A DNA stretch of 64,000 bases from Lantana camara. Its lineage: Eukaryota; Streptophyta; Magnoliopsida; Lamiales; Verbenaceae. Within the stretch, counting starts at the first letter, position 1, and each line of letters opens with the position of its first letter. Made by a program: the position numbers and the translations under genes. The stretch spans positions 17,939,001 to 18,003,000 of the forward strand of contig CM074856.1 of NCBI GenBank assembly GCA_037501455.1. The letters are read 5' to 3'. The notes below the pieces were generated by a model, which had not been told where the DNA came from, made no database searches, and worked only from the letters and a program-made list of their open reading frames with translations. Positions 22,371-32,344 of the stretch are shown here, piece by piece.

Positions 22371-22709
22371 TCCTAGTAGGCCTTGGCTGTTTCTTAAAAC
22401 GCCTTGCGCTCGAAAACGGGACCTCCTACAAGAGCGAATCCTAGTAGGCCTCGGCTGTTTCTTAAAACGCCTTGCGCTCGAAAACGGGATCTCCTACAGA
22501 GAAAGTCCTAGTAGGCCTTGGCCGTTTCTTAAAACGCCTTGCGCTCGAAAACGGGACCTCCTACAAGAGCGAATCCTAGTAGGCCTCGGCTGTTTCTTAA
22601 AACGCCTTGCGCTCGAAAACGGGATCTCCTACAAGAGCGAATCCTAGTAGGCCTTGGCCGTTTCTTAAAACGCCTTGCGCTCGAAAGTGGGATTTCCTGC
22701 AGAGCCAGA
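22371..22709. repeat. Tandem array, five 68-bp units, 3' of pol
   Basis: TCCTAGTAGG starts units at 22371, 22439, 22506, 22574 and 22642 (67-68 bp apart). Each contains TTTCTTAAAACGCCTTGCGC. Copies are nearly identical, indicating recent expansion. Tandem arrays 3' of integrase are common in Tat elements. Confidence 0.95.
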
Positions 22710-22764
22710 AATACGACAAGAGCCAGAGCGCTCGAACGATGGCTTCAGAATCAAGAAGGAATTG

Positions 22765-23180
22765 CACAAGTCTTGAAAGAGGGCCACCACTCAGTAGGAC
22801 CCTCGCACACACTCAAGACTTAGCAAAATCCCCCAAGGGCGGAAGGAATGTTACAAGTCTTGAGTGGGGGGGCAATCTCACAGTAAGACCCTCGCACACA
22901 CTCAAGACTTAGCCAAATTTACAAAGGCAGAAATTTATACAAGTCTTGAGTGGGGGGGCAATCTCACAATAAGACCCTCACGACCGCTCAAGACTTAGAC
23001 AAATTTTCAAAAGCAAAAGCAGAAATTTATACAAGTCTTGAGTGGGGGGCAATCTCACCATAAGACCCTCACGATCGCTCAAGACTTAGACAAATTCACA
23101 AAAGCAGAAATTTATACAAGTCTTGAGTAGGGGGCAATCTCACAGTAAGACCCTCACGACCGCTCAAGACTTAGACAAAT
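22765..23180. repeat. Tandem array of five 85-92-bp units, each able to form a hairpin
   Basis: ACAAGTCTTGA recurs at about 22765, 22853, 22939, 23031 and 23116. Most units pair AAGTCTTGAG with CTCAAGACTT across a loop of about 40 bases containing GGGGGCAATCTCAC. A hairpin in every unit is more than a plain tandem repeat needs. Confidence 0.92.
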
Positions 23181-23409
23181 TTCCATTGCGTCAGAGAAAT
23201 AAAACATTCACGGAGTATGCTACACAGTCTTATTATATGATTCATAAGTGAACAGAAGAACAAAGTCATAAAAATGAAAATTTATTCATTGCAAAGGAGA
23301 AATCTTACAAGATAAGGGCTCAAAGGCCACTGAATATTGTTCCAAAAGAAGAAAATGACAGAAAGGCAGAAAAACAGGAAAATACAGAAGGAAATTATAA
23401 GGGAAAACT

Positions 23410-24306
23410 TCAGGCGGCTGGGGCGATATCCTCATCAACGATCACCAAGATGTTTTGGGCCACGGGGCCATGAACTGGGCCCTCAGGCTCTTGCGGATGG
23501 GCTTGCGGATCGTTGAGCTCATTGGCACCTGGAGCAGGGGCGTTGGCACCTTCATCAATTGGGATCGAGGCAACTTCCGCGACGGGCGCTTGTGGCTCAT
23601 CTTCGGGGTCGTCATTTTGGGCAGTTTGAGCCGCATCCCCTCCCCGATGAGCGTCTGTGTACTCATCTTGGATCAGCTTGACCAAGAAGTCGTACTCCAT
23701 TTTAGCGATGGCGTCCGCGGGGTCGTTGGGATCCTCATCCACCTCCTCACAGCGCTCGTTAAACATGAGCCCCGTGCCCTCAGCTCCCTTCATTGCCGGA
23801 TCGGTAAGCCCCTTGTGAATGCCCTGATCCACTGCCAAGTTGAAGGCATTTTGGGCCTCATCCAAGCAGTGTAGCGAGGCTGCGAAATTGAAGGCTTTGG
23901 AGTGGCAGAACTTGATTAGAGCCTCCTTGTTCGCACGCTCTAAGCTTCGAGGCCACTCGTTGACGGCGTCATTGAATTTCCGCTCGGCCTCCAAAGCCCT
24001 CGCCTTCCAGCTTTCCCTCTCCGCCTCTGCCTTCTGGCACCGCTCGTTAGCCTGGGCCAGCTGGTTGCCCAAACCAATTCGAGCGCCGTCCACCGCCACA
24101 AAATCCTCCTTCAGCTTTCCCAGCTCCTCCTCAGTTTTGTTGAACAAATCCTTGAGGGATTCATACTTGGCAATTTCTGCATCTAGCTCCGATTGGATTT
24201 GAGCCGGGTCATTCGAGCGGGCCATCTTCTTGTACTTGGCCTTGCGCTCGGCGTAAGTGGAGGCTCGCATTTGTACGTTCCGGAGCCAGGGAAGAACTTG
24301 CTGCAT
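23410..24306 (-). CDS. Antisense accessory gene of the Tat element, 3' exon (coiled-coil protein)
   Basis: This exon continues the 24328-24828 segment after an 87-bp intron. On the minus strand the donor GTAAGT is at 24387 and the acceptor TTATGCAG ends at 24301, joining ALIS to QVLPWLRNVQM. The product has long charged heptad-like stretches (residues about 20-110 of this frame) predicting a coiled coil. It ends in an acidic Pro-rich tail. The function of such antisense genes in Tat elements is not known. Confidence 0.75.
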   Translation of the reverse strand: MQQVLPWLRNVQMRASTYAERKAKYKKMARSNDPAQIQSELDAEIAKYESLKDLFNKTEEELGKLKEDFVAVDGARIGLGNQLAQANERCQKAEAERESWKARALEAERKFNDAVNEWPRSLERANKEALIKFCHSKAFNFAASLHCLDEAQNAFNLAVDQGIHKGLTDPAMKGAEGTGLMFNERCEEVDEDPNDPADAIAKMEYDFLVKLIQDEYTDAHRGGDAAQTAQNDDPEDEPQAPVAEVASIPIDEGANAPAPGANELNDPQAHPQEPEGPVHGPVAQNILVIVDEDIAPAA

Positions 24307-24327
24307 AAGTGGGAGGAAAAGGAAGTG

Positions 24328-24828
24328 TTAGCCAAAAAAGTGATAATTTACAGAAATAAACAAAGGAAGCCAGGAGTGAAGACTTACAGAAATTAGAGCG
24401 TGGGCCGCATCAAGGGTTACTTTCTCCACAGACTCGCTGTAGAGATGCCGGTGGTCTGCCGAGAATTGAGCTTTGCTGAAAAGATTCTCGGTGACAGCCT
24501 GAGCGACCGTGCCAGGCCTCAGCAAAACTGGCCCACCATCGGTGACGCCTGTAAAGTCTCTGTCCCCTCGACGGGGGAACTCCCACAGATGTTCTTCCTC
24601 TGAAGAGGAAGTTTCCCCCTCGCCCCTGGGGCCCTCGACTACTTGTTTGCCCTTGCCCTTGATTGCAGCAGAATCGGGCATCCTCTTCCTCTTGCGGGAA
24701 GGCCTACTTGCGCTCGGGGGAACCTCAGTTATCGCCAGGGTGGTTTCTGGCCTCGTTTGTTCTGCAGGAGTGGGGGGTTGAACATCTCCCGCTCTCTCTG
24801 ACCGCCCCCTGGTCTCTCTCGGGACCAA
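24328..24828 (-). CDS. Antisense accessory gene of the Tat element, middle exon
   Basis: Low-complexity Arg/Pro/Glu-rich segment with a basic RKRKRM motif that could be a nuclear-localisation signal. The real exon extends upstream (toward 24960), since the same frame reads QQREQQRPRNRNNRGD there. Its 5' border is unclear: an acceptor-like TTCTTGCAG ends near 25030, but the frame following it differs. The true 3' end of the exon is the donor at 24387; codons beyond it to 24328 are intron read-through. Confidence 0.6.
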   Translation of the reverse strand: MVPRETRGRSERAGDVQPPTPAEQTRPETTLAITEVPPSASRPSRKRKRMPDSAAIKGKGKQVVEGPRGEGETSSSEEEHLWEFPRRGDRDFTGVTDGGPVLLRPGTVAQAVTENLFSKAQFSADHRHLYSESVEKVTLDAAHALISVSLHSWLPLFISVNYHFFG

Positions 24829-25148
24829 TCTACGCTCCCCTCGGCCACGAGGGGGCTGGACCTCAGGATTGGCGCTCGAACTGGCGCCACTACGAGCGTC
24901 CCCTCGATTGTTACGGTTACGAGGGCGCTGTTGCTCACGCTGTTGGTCCCCCTGTGGGCTTGGTTCCGGTTAGCATGGGCGAAACGAGCTGCTTGTCTAA
25001 TTCCTCCAGCCATTTCTAGTATAGCAACTCCTGCAAGAATGAAAATTTCGAGAGTTAGAAATCCTCAAACCATCTACTCAGATTGCAAGTTACAAGTACA
25101 GAGAAGCAGTTAGTATTCATTCCTATCTAAAGTTAGTGCCCTAAGAAT

Positions 25149-26249
25149 CTAACCGTCTCTCTCTATATCACGAGCCGGAGGGTTGTCAAGGTAATAAGGG
25201 TCATTGGAAAGACCACACAAGAACATGAGTTCCGCATCGTCTATCCAGTCTTTCGCTTGAATGAGGTGGCCCTCGTCCCTCAGGTTTGCTGCCAGGCTCT
25301 TGGCCCAATCTTTGGGGAGTGCTGGTGGCAAGCGGCTCTTTGCAAATGAGCCCCATTGCGTGGGCACCCCAAAGCCCTCTTCTGCTGGAGCTTTGACAAA
25401 GATAAACTTCTCCTTCCAATCAGGGCCATAAGTGCTCGAGGGCGAGTTGATCAGCTTCATATGGGCCTTCGCTTGAACATAATAAAAACCCGCCTCAGGA
25501 GAAGAACGAGAGGAGCTAACCACTTGAAATAGGGCGTTGAAGTTCCGCAAGAAGGGCTCGTAACCCATACTCCTCATCAGAATTATGAAGCACGTTAAGA
25601 GGGCCAAGCCGTTGGGCACAATTTGGGACGGACACAGGCCCAGGTCATTCAACAAATGAGCCATTGAGACCGAGATGGGGAACCTCAAGTCTCCTGAACT
25701 CACTGTGTCCACATATACAGCCATTTCCCCGGGAGGCGGATTATTCGCACGCTCGTGGCTTTGTGGGATTCTCCATGTATACCGCTCGTCCCAGTAGATG
25801 GGTGCCATCATCGTTTTCACATCTCCCACGGTGACTGTGTTGGGAGTCTCATCAGGCGTGCGCTCGGTAGCCTGGTAGCCTGACCCTTCACCCTCGTTGG
25901 GACCTTTGGATTTTTGGGATCTCTTGCTTTTTCCCTTATCACGGGCTCTTTCTGAAGGCCCGGTTATGGCTTCAGCCACTGGAAGCGGGTTTGCGACGGC
26001 CACCGTCACAGTATGACGGTGGGGATGAGTGACACTCTGAGTTATGGGGAGAGTGACCCCTTGCCTCTCTGCCTCCATCACCAGATCCATCTCCTTAAAG
26101 AGAGGATCCATTCCGCCAGGGTTCCTATCCTCCATGGCCATCACGGCCGCCCCCAACTCCTCATCTCTAGGGGAATCGGGGGAAGAAGAACTTTCAGTGG
26201 CCATTTCTTGGATTTCACGGGCAAATTCCTCAACATGTTGGTCAGCCAT
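25149..26249 (-). CDS. Antisense accessory gene of the Tat element, first exon (putative plant transposon protein domain)
   Basis: The start ATG at 26249 has a good context (GCCATGGC). Residues about 160-300 resemble the plant family called putative gypsy-type transposon (Transposase_28), with FPISVSMAHLLNDLGLCPSQ followed by a VPNGLALLTCFIILMRSMGY stretch. The frame runs opposite to gag-pol. A TATA-like CCTATAAGTA about 300 bp upstream suggests its own promoter. The exon probably ends at a GT donor near 25150-25170. The family name is from general resemblance and was not searched. Confidence 0.75.
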   Translation of the reverse strand: MADQHVEEFAREIQEMATESSSSPDSPRDEELGAAVMAMEDRNPGGMDPLFKEMDLVMEAERQGVTLPITQSVTHPHRHTVTVAVANPLPVAEAITGPSERARDKGKSKRSQKSKGPNEGEGSGYQATERTPDETPNTVTVGDVKTMMAPIYWDERYTWRIPQSHERANNPPPGEMAVYVDTVSSGDLRFPISVSMAHLLNDLGLCPSQIVPNGLALLTCFIILMRSMGYEPFLRNFNALFQVVSSSRSSPEAGFYYVQAKAHMKLINSPSSTYGPDWKEKFIFVKAPAEEGFGVPTQWGSFAKSRLPPALPKDWAKSLAANLRDEGHLIQAKDWIDDAELMFLCGLSNDPYYLDNPPARDIERDG

Positions 26250-26550
26250 GGCAGAAACTGAGATTTGGGAGAAATTCAGTCTCGGTTAGACAATGGGGTT
26301 TTTTCTGGGAAAGAGATTAGGGTTTCCTCAAGGAGAAAAATCCAAGGGGTTATGAAATCCTAAAGTCTGAATCTAAAGTTAGCAAAGTTAGAAAATTACG
26401 TTGGAAGTTTACCTTGAAGTTTTCTGAGACTGAGAAAAACTGGGAGAAAGGTTGAAGATGCTCTAAGAACTGGAGTGCGAGAGAGTTCTTTTTGCAAAGG
26501 ATGCTTGGAAGTTCTGAATGCGTAAAGAGTATCAAGATTTCAGAATCCCG

Positions 26551-26560
26551 TACTTATAGG
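26551..26560 (-). promoter_or_regulatory. TATA box for the antisense gene
   Basis: The minus strand reads CCTATAAGTA about 300 bp upstream of the ATG at 26249, within the element and independent of the LTR. Confidence 0.5.
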
Positions 26561-26885
26561 GATGGGAGTTGGTACCTTTTTCGGCAAAGGATTCAAAATG
26601 GTAATCATTTCCCGCCTAGGAAACCGCCCACTTTATGGAACCGTCACATGCTTCCCCATGCTCACGCGCCCCACGCGCATCCGCATTTAATGCTCTGACG
26701 TTTCGAGTGCTTCAGAATAAGTACAACATTTAATGCGGAAGTGTTACGAGCGGTCAGTTGAAAAGACCGAATTTATAGCGCAACCAGAAGAAAATTGCTC
26801 AACACGCCAAGCCTTATACGAGCGCTATGTGCAAGAGATTGAACGTGTCAAAATTCTACAGTCCTTATCACTAAGGACTACAGAA

Positions 26886-26898
26886 TTGGGGGGCAAAA
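26886..26898 (+). other. Polypurine tract of the Tat element
   Basis: TTGGGGGGCAAAA directly precedes the 3' LTR, the priming site for plus-strand DNA synthesis. Confidence 0.85.
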
Positions 26899-27706
26899 TG
26901 ATGAGGTCAAAATACGATCGTCCCACGTAAGACACGTGGCATCGCCGAGATGATGACATCTGTCTCCCCAAGGCTTCACCATCAATACACGAGCGCTAAA
27001 CCCAACGAGCGCCCTCCTTCTTCAGGAGTTAAGCCTAACGAGCGTTGTCACTCCCACGAGCGTCCTACAAACTAAACGATTGGTACGCCCACGTGCCAAG
27101 GGAGCCCTCTTCGAGCGTCACACTCCCTCAGAGTGGCCTCCCCTTTGGCTCGTCACTTGAACTGAAGCCTTCATTCCCCTCAGCGGATATCTTGGCTTCC
27201 AGTACTCCAGGTTGTCACGAGCGCGCTCTCAAGCCCTAGTTACCAACCGCCCAAATGGCTCTCTGACACAACGTGCATGCCCGCGCACCTGCCACTGTTG
27301 CCAGCACTAACTTTTGGCCGCTTTTGCAGAAGATTCCTCCTAGGTTTCTCTCTCACAGCGCCACGTGTTAGGGCAACATTCGGCCAGGACCACTTGAGGC
27401 AAATGACCAAAGGGCCCTTGACCCTCAACTATAAATAGCCAAAGTCATCTTCTACACTGGTAAGCATTCTTCATCACTGCAACTGTGACTGAACTTACAT
27501 TTCTTCATACCTTGAACTGACTTGAGCGTCGGAGAGCCAAACTGGGTATCACCCCCAGTTCCCCCAGCTTGGCCTTCTGACTTTTCTTGTGCTTGTCCCA
27601 ACAGGTAGAACCCCTTTCTCATTTCTGGCGAAGCTCCGGTGGTTTCCTCCACAAATACAAATCGTAAAGTGATCGGATTCGGATCAACCCATTTCTGAAC
27701 CCATCA
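26899..27706 (+). repeat. 3' LTR of the Tat element (808 bp)
   Basis: Same length as the 5' LTR. It is followed by the CTACC target duplication and the rest of the MITE. Confidence 0.97.
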
Positions 27707-27981
27707 CTACCCTGAGGTTTGCCCTAATTACGAATAAGTCCTTCTTTTTTCATTTATTACATGTCAACCCCTAAAAACACTGTTTCAATTACAAATCAGT
27801 CCCTCTTTAGGGGTTAAAATGTAATTGAAACAGTATTTTTAGGGGTTAATATGTAATAAACGAAAAAATAGGGATTGATTCGTAATTAGGACACACCTCA
27901 GGGTAGTTGGATGTAATTTTCCCTATATATATATATATATATACACACAAAATATTTCTCATCTTATTTTATTAATTCGTA

Positions 27982-28431
27982 TTAGTAATTTTGGCACACT
28001 CATCGCGTGTACAGATTAAAAAATATTATTATTTAAAATATTAAAATTAATTCTAATATTAATATATATTTTATAATTATTTTTAATGTTATTATTAAAT
28101 TATATTGATTAATTAAATAAATAGCATAAAAAATAAAACCCCAAACAACACTATTTTTAGGAAAAGAAAAAAAAATCTTTTTAGAAAAAGATAAATTATA
28201 CAAAAAAAAAATAAAAAATAGATATAAGATAAGTTAAAAAAAATATTGTTAGAGTAATAGAATAAATAAATAATAAAAAAAAAAGATAGAATAACGCAAT
28301 AGAAAAAAACAGAAAAAAGATAAATAAATAAAAAGAAAAAGAAAAGAAAAGAAAAGAAAAAGAGGACACACCAAGAGACCAAAACGGTTACTACTTGGGT
28401 GTCTTAACTCTTACTTAACATATAGTATAGA
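27982..28431 (-). mobile_element. Short non-autonomous Helitron-like element
   Basis: On the minus strand it starts TCTATACTATATGTTAAG after a host A. It ends in a small hairpin (ACAC...GTGT), then CAAAATTACTAA followed by host T, matching the 5'-TC...CTRR-3' rule and A/T insertion of Helitrons. An inverted homologous copy lies at 37640-38040. The interior is a long A-rich tract without genes. Confidence 0.65.
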
Positions 28432-28656
28432 TAATCTAAAATTCTTTAAGAAAATTTTGATACTAAAATAATATATTAATTTGTTCTCTAATGGTCGACT
28501 AATAGATATTATAGATCACATATTGAAAAATAAATTTTCATGTACAATTTAAGGGAACAATAAAAGAATTACAACACCTCAAACTAATAGAATATAGTAT
28601 CGTAATTTTTATTTTTTAGGTGCGTTCGAGCTTTTGTCATTGTTATTCTAAATTTA

Positions 28657-28659
<3 letters not shown>

Positions 28660-28702
<43 letters not shown>

Positions 28703-28727
28703 TTATTATTATTATTATTATTTATTC
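28660..28727. repeat. ATT trinucleotide microsatellite
   Basis: About twenty ATT/TTA repeats, in sequence without genes between the Helitron and the CACTA transposase remnant. Confidence 0.9.
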
Positions 28728-28838
28728 ATCTGAGAAAAAGAAAACAATTAAAGGTTTTAGAGTTCCTGCTTATAATTTTATTTTATTTTTAATTTAGAAT
28801 GTTACAATAATTGATCCATTATTAAAATATTTTTATAG

Positions 28839-29594
28839 ATGGATCCTCTAGATAGATCTTGGACGTACAACATGAGGTATCCCAGTCGTCGGGGTTATAG
28901 ACCAGAATTTAGAAAAGGTGTTGATGAGTTTATAAATCATGCCAAGAGTTTACCCGAATATCAGAGGGATGGAAAAATTATATGCCCTTGCAAAAATTGC
29001 AAATTAATTTATTCGCTTCCACCTGATGATGTTAAATATCATTTACTTAGAAAGGGTTTCAAAAGGAACTACTTCTGTTGGACCTATCATGGTGAGGTCG
29101 AAGCTATAAATCCTAATGAACCAATTATTGACTATGGTGGAGTTAGCACCAGTCAAGGGAATTCATTGAATGCATGTGAAGAGATGGTGCATGATGCAGC
29201 TAGGGAAGAATATGGAGTAATATTTTCTGGGTATGAGCATGAAGATGTTTTTTCTCAACAGAATAACGAAGAGGAACCTAATAAAGAAGCTAGAACTTTT
29301 TTTGATTTCTTGGATAAATACAACCAACTGTTGTGGCCAGGATGCCAAAATCACTCTCCATTGTCTATTGCGACGAGGTTGATGAGCATCAAAAGTGATT
29401 GGAATGTTCCACAAGATGCCATGGATGAGATCGTACAATTGATGTCTGAATTATGTCCATCAGAACACTCTATTCCCAAAAACTTTTATGAGGCTAAAAA
29501 GATAATGGCAACGCTTGGTTTGAAATCAACGAAAATTGACTGTTGTGTAAATGGGTGTATGCTATACTGGAAAGATGATGCAGATCAAACATAA
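28839..29594 (+). pseudogene. CACTA (En/Spm) TNP2-type transposase, N-terminal part
   Basis: Starts MDPLDRSWTYNMRYPSRRGY, the transposase-associated domain with CPCKNCK zinc-binding cysteines near residues 50-60. The frame is interrupted by a TAA at 29592-29594 just before CKFCGSPRYKF, which belongs to the same conserved unit. The next open segment is in the same frame, so one point mutation explains the break. Such proteins bind CACTA ends and mediate excision. Confidence 0.9.
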
Positions 29595-29651
29595 TGCAAG
29601 TTTTGTGGGAGTCCAAGATATAAATTTCCTATCCGAAAAAAACCGATTCCA

Positions 29652-31133
29652 GTGAGAAGAATGTATTATTTACCCTTGATTCCCAGATTGAAAAGGTTGT
29701 ATGGATCAATGAGTTCAGCACCACACATGAGATGGCACGCAGAGAATTCTAGAGCAGAAGGTATCATGTCTCATCCCTCAGATGGAAATGCTTGGAAAAA
29801 TTTTGATCGATTATATCCTGAATTTGCGAATGATCCTCGAAATGTGAGGCTTGGGTTATGCACCGATGGGTTTACTCCTTTTAATCAGTCAGCAACTCCA
29901 TATTCTTATTGGCCAGTTATTGTGACTCCATATAATTTACCTCCTGAGATGTGCATGACTATGCCATACATGTTTTTGACATGTATTATTCCAGGTCCAA
30001 AAAATCCAAAGACAAACATTGATGTTTACTTGCAGCCTTTGATTGATGAACTGAAGTTGTTGTGGGATACCGGTGTTCCTACTTATGATGTTTCCACGAA
30101 ACAGAACTTTCAACTGAAGACTACTTTAATGTGGACAATTAATGACTTTCCAGCCTATGGAATGGTATCTGGATGGATGACAGCGGGTAAATTGGCATGC
30201 CCTTATTGCATAAATCATAACAAGGCATTTACTTTGAAAAATGGAAGAAAAAATTATTGGTTTGATTGCCATAGAAATTTTTTGGAAAGACATCATCCCT
30301 ATAGACGAAACACTCGACACTTCAAAAAAGGTCATAAAGAACTTGGTGATCCTCCACCAAAATTGACCGGTGCTGATGTCCGGGAAAGTGTACGTGACTT
30401 GCCTAAAATTACGGAAGAGGGTTCAGCTAGCAAGCTTAATGGCTATGGTGTTACACACAATTGGAAGAAACAAAGCATATTTTGGGAGTTGCCTTATTGG
30501 AAAGATAATTTAATTCTGCATAATTTAGGCGTGATGCATATAGAGAAAGACATCTTTGATAATATTTTTAACACAGTATTAGACATTAAAGACAAAACAA
30601 AAGACACTGTGAAGGCTCGAATGGATTTGGCAGAGTTATGTTGGCGTCCGGAGTTTGAATTAAAGTTGAAGAAAAATGGACAATGGGCGAAACCAAAAGC
30701 TAAGTACACATTAACACGTGAGCAGAGACGAACGATATGCGAGTGGGTTAAAGAACTTCGAATGCCTGATGGTTATTCATCTAATTTAGCCAGACGTGTT
30801 GACATTGAACAAGGAAAGTTTATTGGAATGAAGAGTCATGATTGTCACATTTTCATGGAACAATTGTTGCCAATTGCCTTTAGAGAGTTACCAGATGAAA
30901 TATGGAAACCATTGGCTGAATTGAGTAAATATTTCCGAGACTTATGTTCCACTACTCTAAAGCTCGCTGATTTGGATGTAACGGAGAAAAATATTACCAT
31001 TATCCTATGCAAATTGGAACGAATTTTTCCCCCAGGATTTTTTGATGTAATGGAACACTTGCCTATTCACTTAATAGAAGAGGCTCGAAATGGAGGTCCG
31101 GTACAATTCAGATGGATGTATATATCCATTTGA
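29652..31133 (+). pseudogene. CACTA TNP2-type transposase, central part
   Basis: Same frame as the preceding segment. It carries the transposase family 21 core: RWHAE, PSDGNAWKNFD, PRNVRLGLCTDGFTPF, then PYMFLTCIIPGPKNPK and ACPYC. The start of the C-terminal DUF4218-type region (PIHLIEEARNGGPVQFRWMY) follows. At 31118-31127 an extra ATAT-like 4 bp shifts the frame so the exon ends MYISI-stop instead of running PFE into the donor GTAGAT. The open segment is therefore a decayed exon. Confidence 0.9.
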
Positions 31134-31222
31134 AAGGTAGATATATTTATTTATAATTTATATATGCTATACTAAATATCTTAATGTTTATGAAATAAAT
31201 ATTTGATATATTGAATCAACAG

Positions 31223-31538
31223 GTATCTTGGAAAGTTAAAAAAAACAGTGATGCAAAAGGCACGGGTTGAAGGATCAATATGTGAGGCGTATTTACGTCG
31301 GGAGACTTCTCATTTTTGTTCATATTATTTTCAAGGCCATGTGCATTCTCATAGGACAAGAGTGTGCCGGAACGATGATGGTGGCGTCGATGAGTCTGCT
31401 CCACCATTATCTATTTTTAATCAACCAGGTCGTGCTTCTGGTGCTTGTAAGACTCGATATCTAGATGGTAAAGAGCGTCGGGCTGCAACACTACATGTGT
31501 TGCTTAACTGTGAAGAGGTGCAACCCTTTATTGAGTAA
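31223..31538 (+). pseudogene. CACTA transposase, exon after first intron
   Basis: Acceptor TCAACAG at 31222 opens the frame YLGKLKKTVMQKARVEGSI, the continuation of the DUF4218 region. It ends at the donor GTAAGT (31536). The intron before it is about 90 bp. No lesion is seen in this exon. Confidence 0.85.
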
Positions 31539-31617
31539 GTGAGTGTAATAAAAATGATTTTTAGTACAAAATTGAGTTATGTAGCCTAACCATCTAATAT
31601 ATTTGATTGAAATGCAG

Positions 31618-31929
31618 CATCTTTATTGAGTTGTTCAAGATTGCTGAAGCAGAAATTTATGAAAGGATTAGTCGCGAATTTGTTGCAAGGTTTGAGAGTT
31701 ATGTAAGTATTAATTGTTTATAAATTATAATATTTGTAATTGTATTAATATCCTTATGCATCTAATAAATTTCTTTTGACAGGTTCAAAATCCTATAAAT
31801 GGAATTACAAGTCAATTTATACGTGAATTGGCATGTGGTCCAAATAATGAAGTTAAGACATGGCATGTATACTTTGTTAATGGTTTCAAGTTTCACACAA
31901 GATATTGGGGTGAGAATAAAAAAAAATGA
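31618..31929 (+). pseudogene. CACTA transposase, exons 3 and 4
   Basis: Exon 31618-31702 (IFIELFKIAEAEIYERIS) and exon 31783-31929 (VQNPINGITSQFIRELACG) are separated by an intron with GTAAGT and TTTTGACAG. Exon 4 runs into a nine-A tract and stops. One extra A would join it to the next frame, so this looks like a homopolymer indel. Confidence 0.75.
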
Positions 31930-32324
31930 ATAGTGGAGTTTCGGTGAGGGGGAGCAATGATGGAGCAAAGGAATATGATTATTATGGTATGTTGAATGAG
32001 ATTGTCGAGTTAGAGTATCCTGGGGAACTTGTAAAGAGAGTGGTTTTATTTAAATGTGATTGGTTTGATTCTACTCCTATTCGGGGAACTCGTGTAGTGC
32101 ATCCTGAAAGCAATATTGTTGAAGTTAGAGAGAAGGGTAGATTAGGGGACTACGATCCTTTTATCATTGCACAACAAGCTCGACAAGTCTATTATATACC
32201 ATACCCTGGAAATATCCGTGACAAGATAGGTTGGTGGGCCGTTATAACATCTAAAGCGAAGGGTCGAATAGAAATTGAGAACTCATTGGAAGTAGCTTAC
32301 CAAAATGATATGTATCCCAAATAA
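31926..32324 (+). pseudogene. CACTA transposase C-terminus (DUF4216-type)
   Basis: The frame starts MNSGVSVRGSNDG and includes YYGMLNEIVELEYPGE, VVLFKCDWFDSTPIRG and QARQVYYIPYPG, typical of the domain at the end of plant TNP2 proteins. It is detached from the upstream exon by a frameshift in the poly-A run. The TIRs of the parent CACTA element were not found on either side. Confidence 0.85.
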
Positions 32325-32344
32325 ATATAAAGAACGGCTACTAC

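Larger units (their letters stand above)
14967..27706 (+). mobile_element. Full-length Tat-type Ty3/gypsy retrotransposon, 12,740 bp
   Basis: Both ends are defined by 808-bp LTRs and a perfect 5-bp target duplication CTACC (14962-14966 and 27707-27711). Order: LTR, PBS (15779), gag, protease, RT-RNase H-integrase, two tandem-repeat arrays, an antisense spliced gene, polypurine tract, LTR. A long 3' region with an antisense gene is typical of Tat elements. I count 7 differences between the LTRs, so the insertion is young. Coding damage is limited to a gag/protease frame break and one in-frame TAG before pol. Confidence 0.95.
14945..27923. mobile_element. Foldback MITE split by the Tat retrotransposon (14945-14966 plus 27712-27923)
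   Basis: When the Tat element and one CTACC duplication are removed, the two parts make a hairpin of about 234 bp. It starts GGGCAAATTACATCCAACTA and ends with the near inverse TAGTTGGATGTAATTTTCCC, with arms complementary almost to the centre. Both ends abut TA repeats. Its arm motifs (CCCTGAGGTT, CTAATTAC) resemble the MITE at 34781-35093. Confidence 0.8.

Noticed and set aside
22371..23180. CRISPR-like array
   Set aside because: Units are contiguous tandem repeats without unique spacers, and the context is a plant retrotransposon.
23455..24202. Plus-strand frames of 120-139 codons opposite the antisense Tat gene
   Set aside because: The minus strand has the coherent spliced coding sequence with splice signals. 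The plus-strand frames are its shadows.
28113..28382. 89-codon Phe/Leu-rich frame on the minus strand, and its counterpart at 37691-37876
   Set aside because: Both are translations of the A/T-rich core of the Helitron-like repeats.
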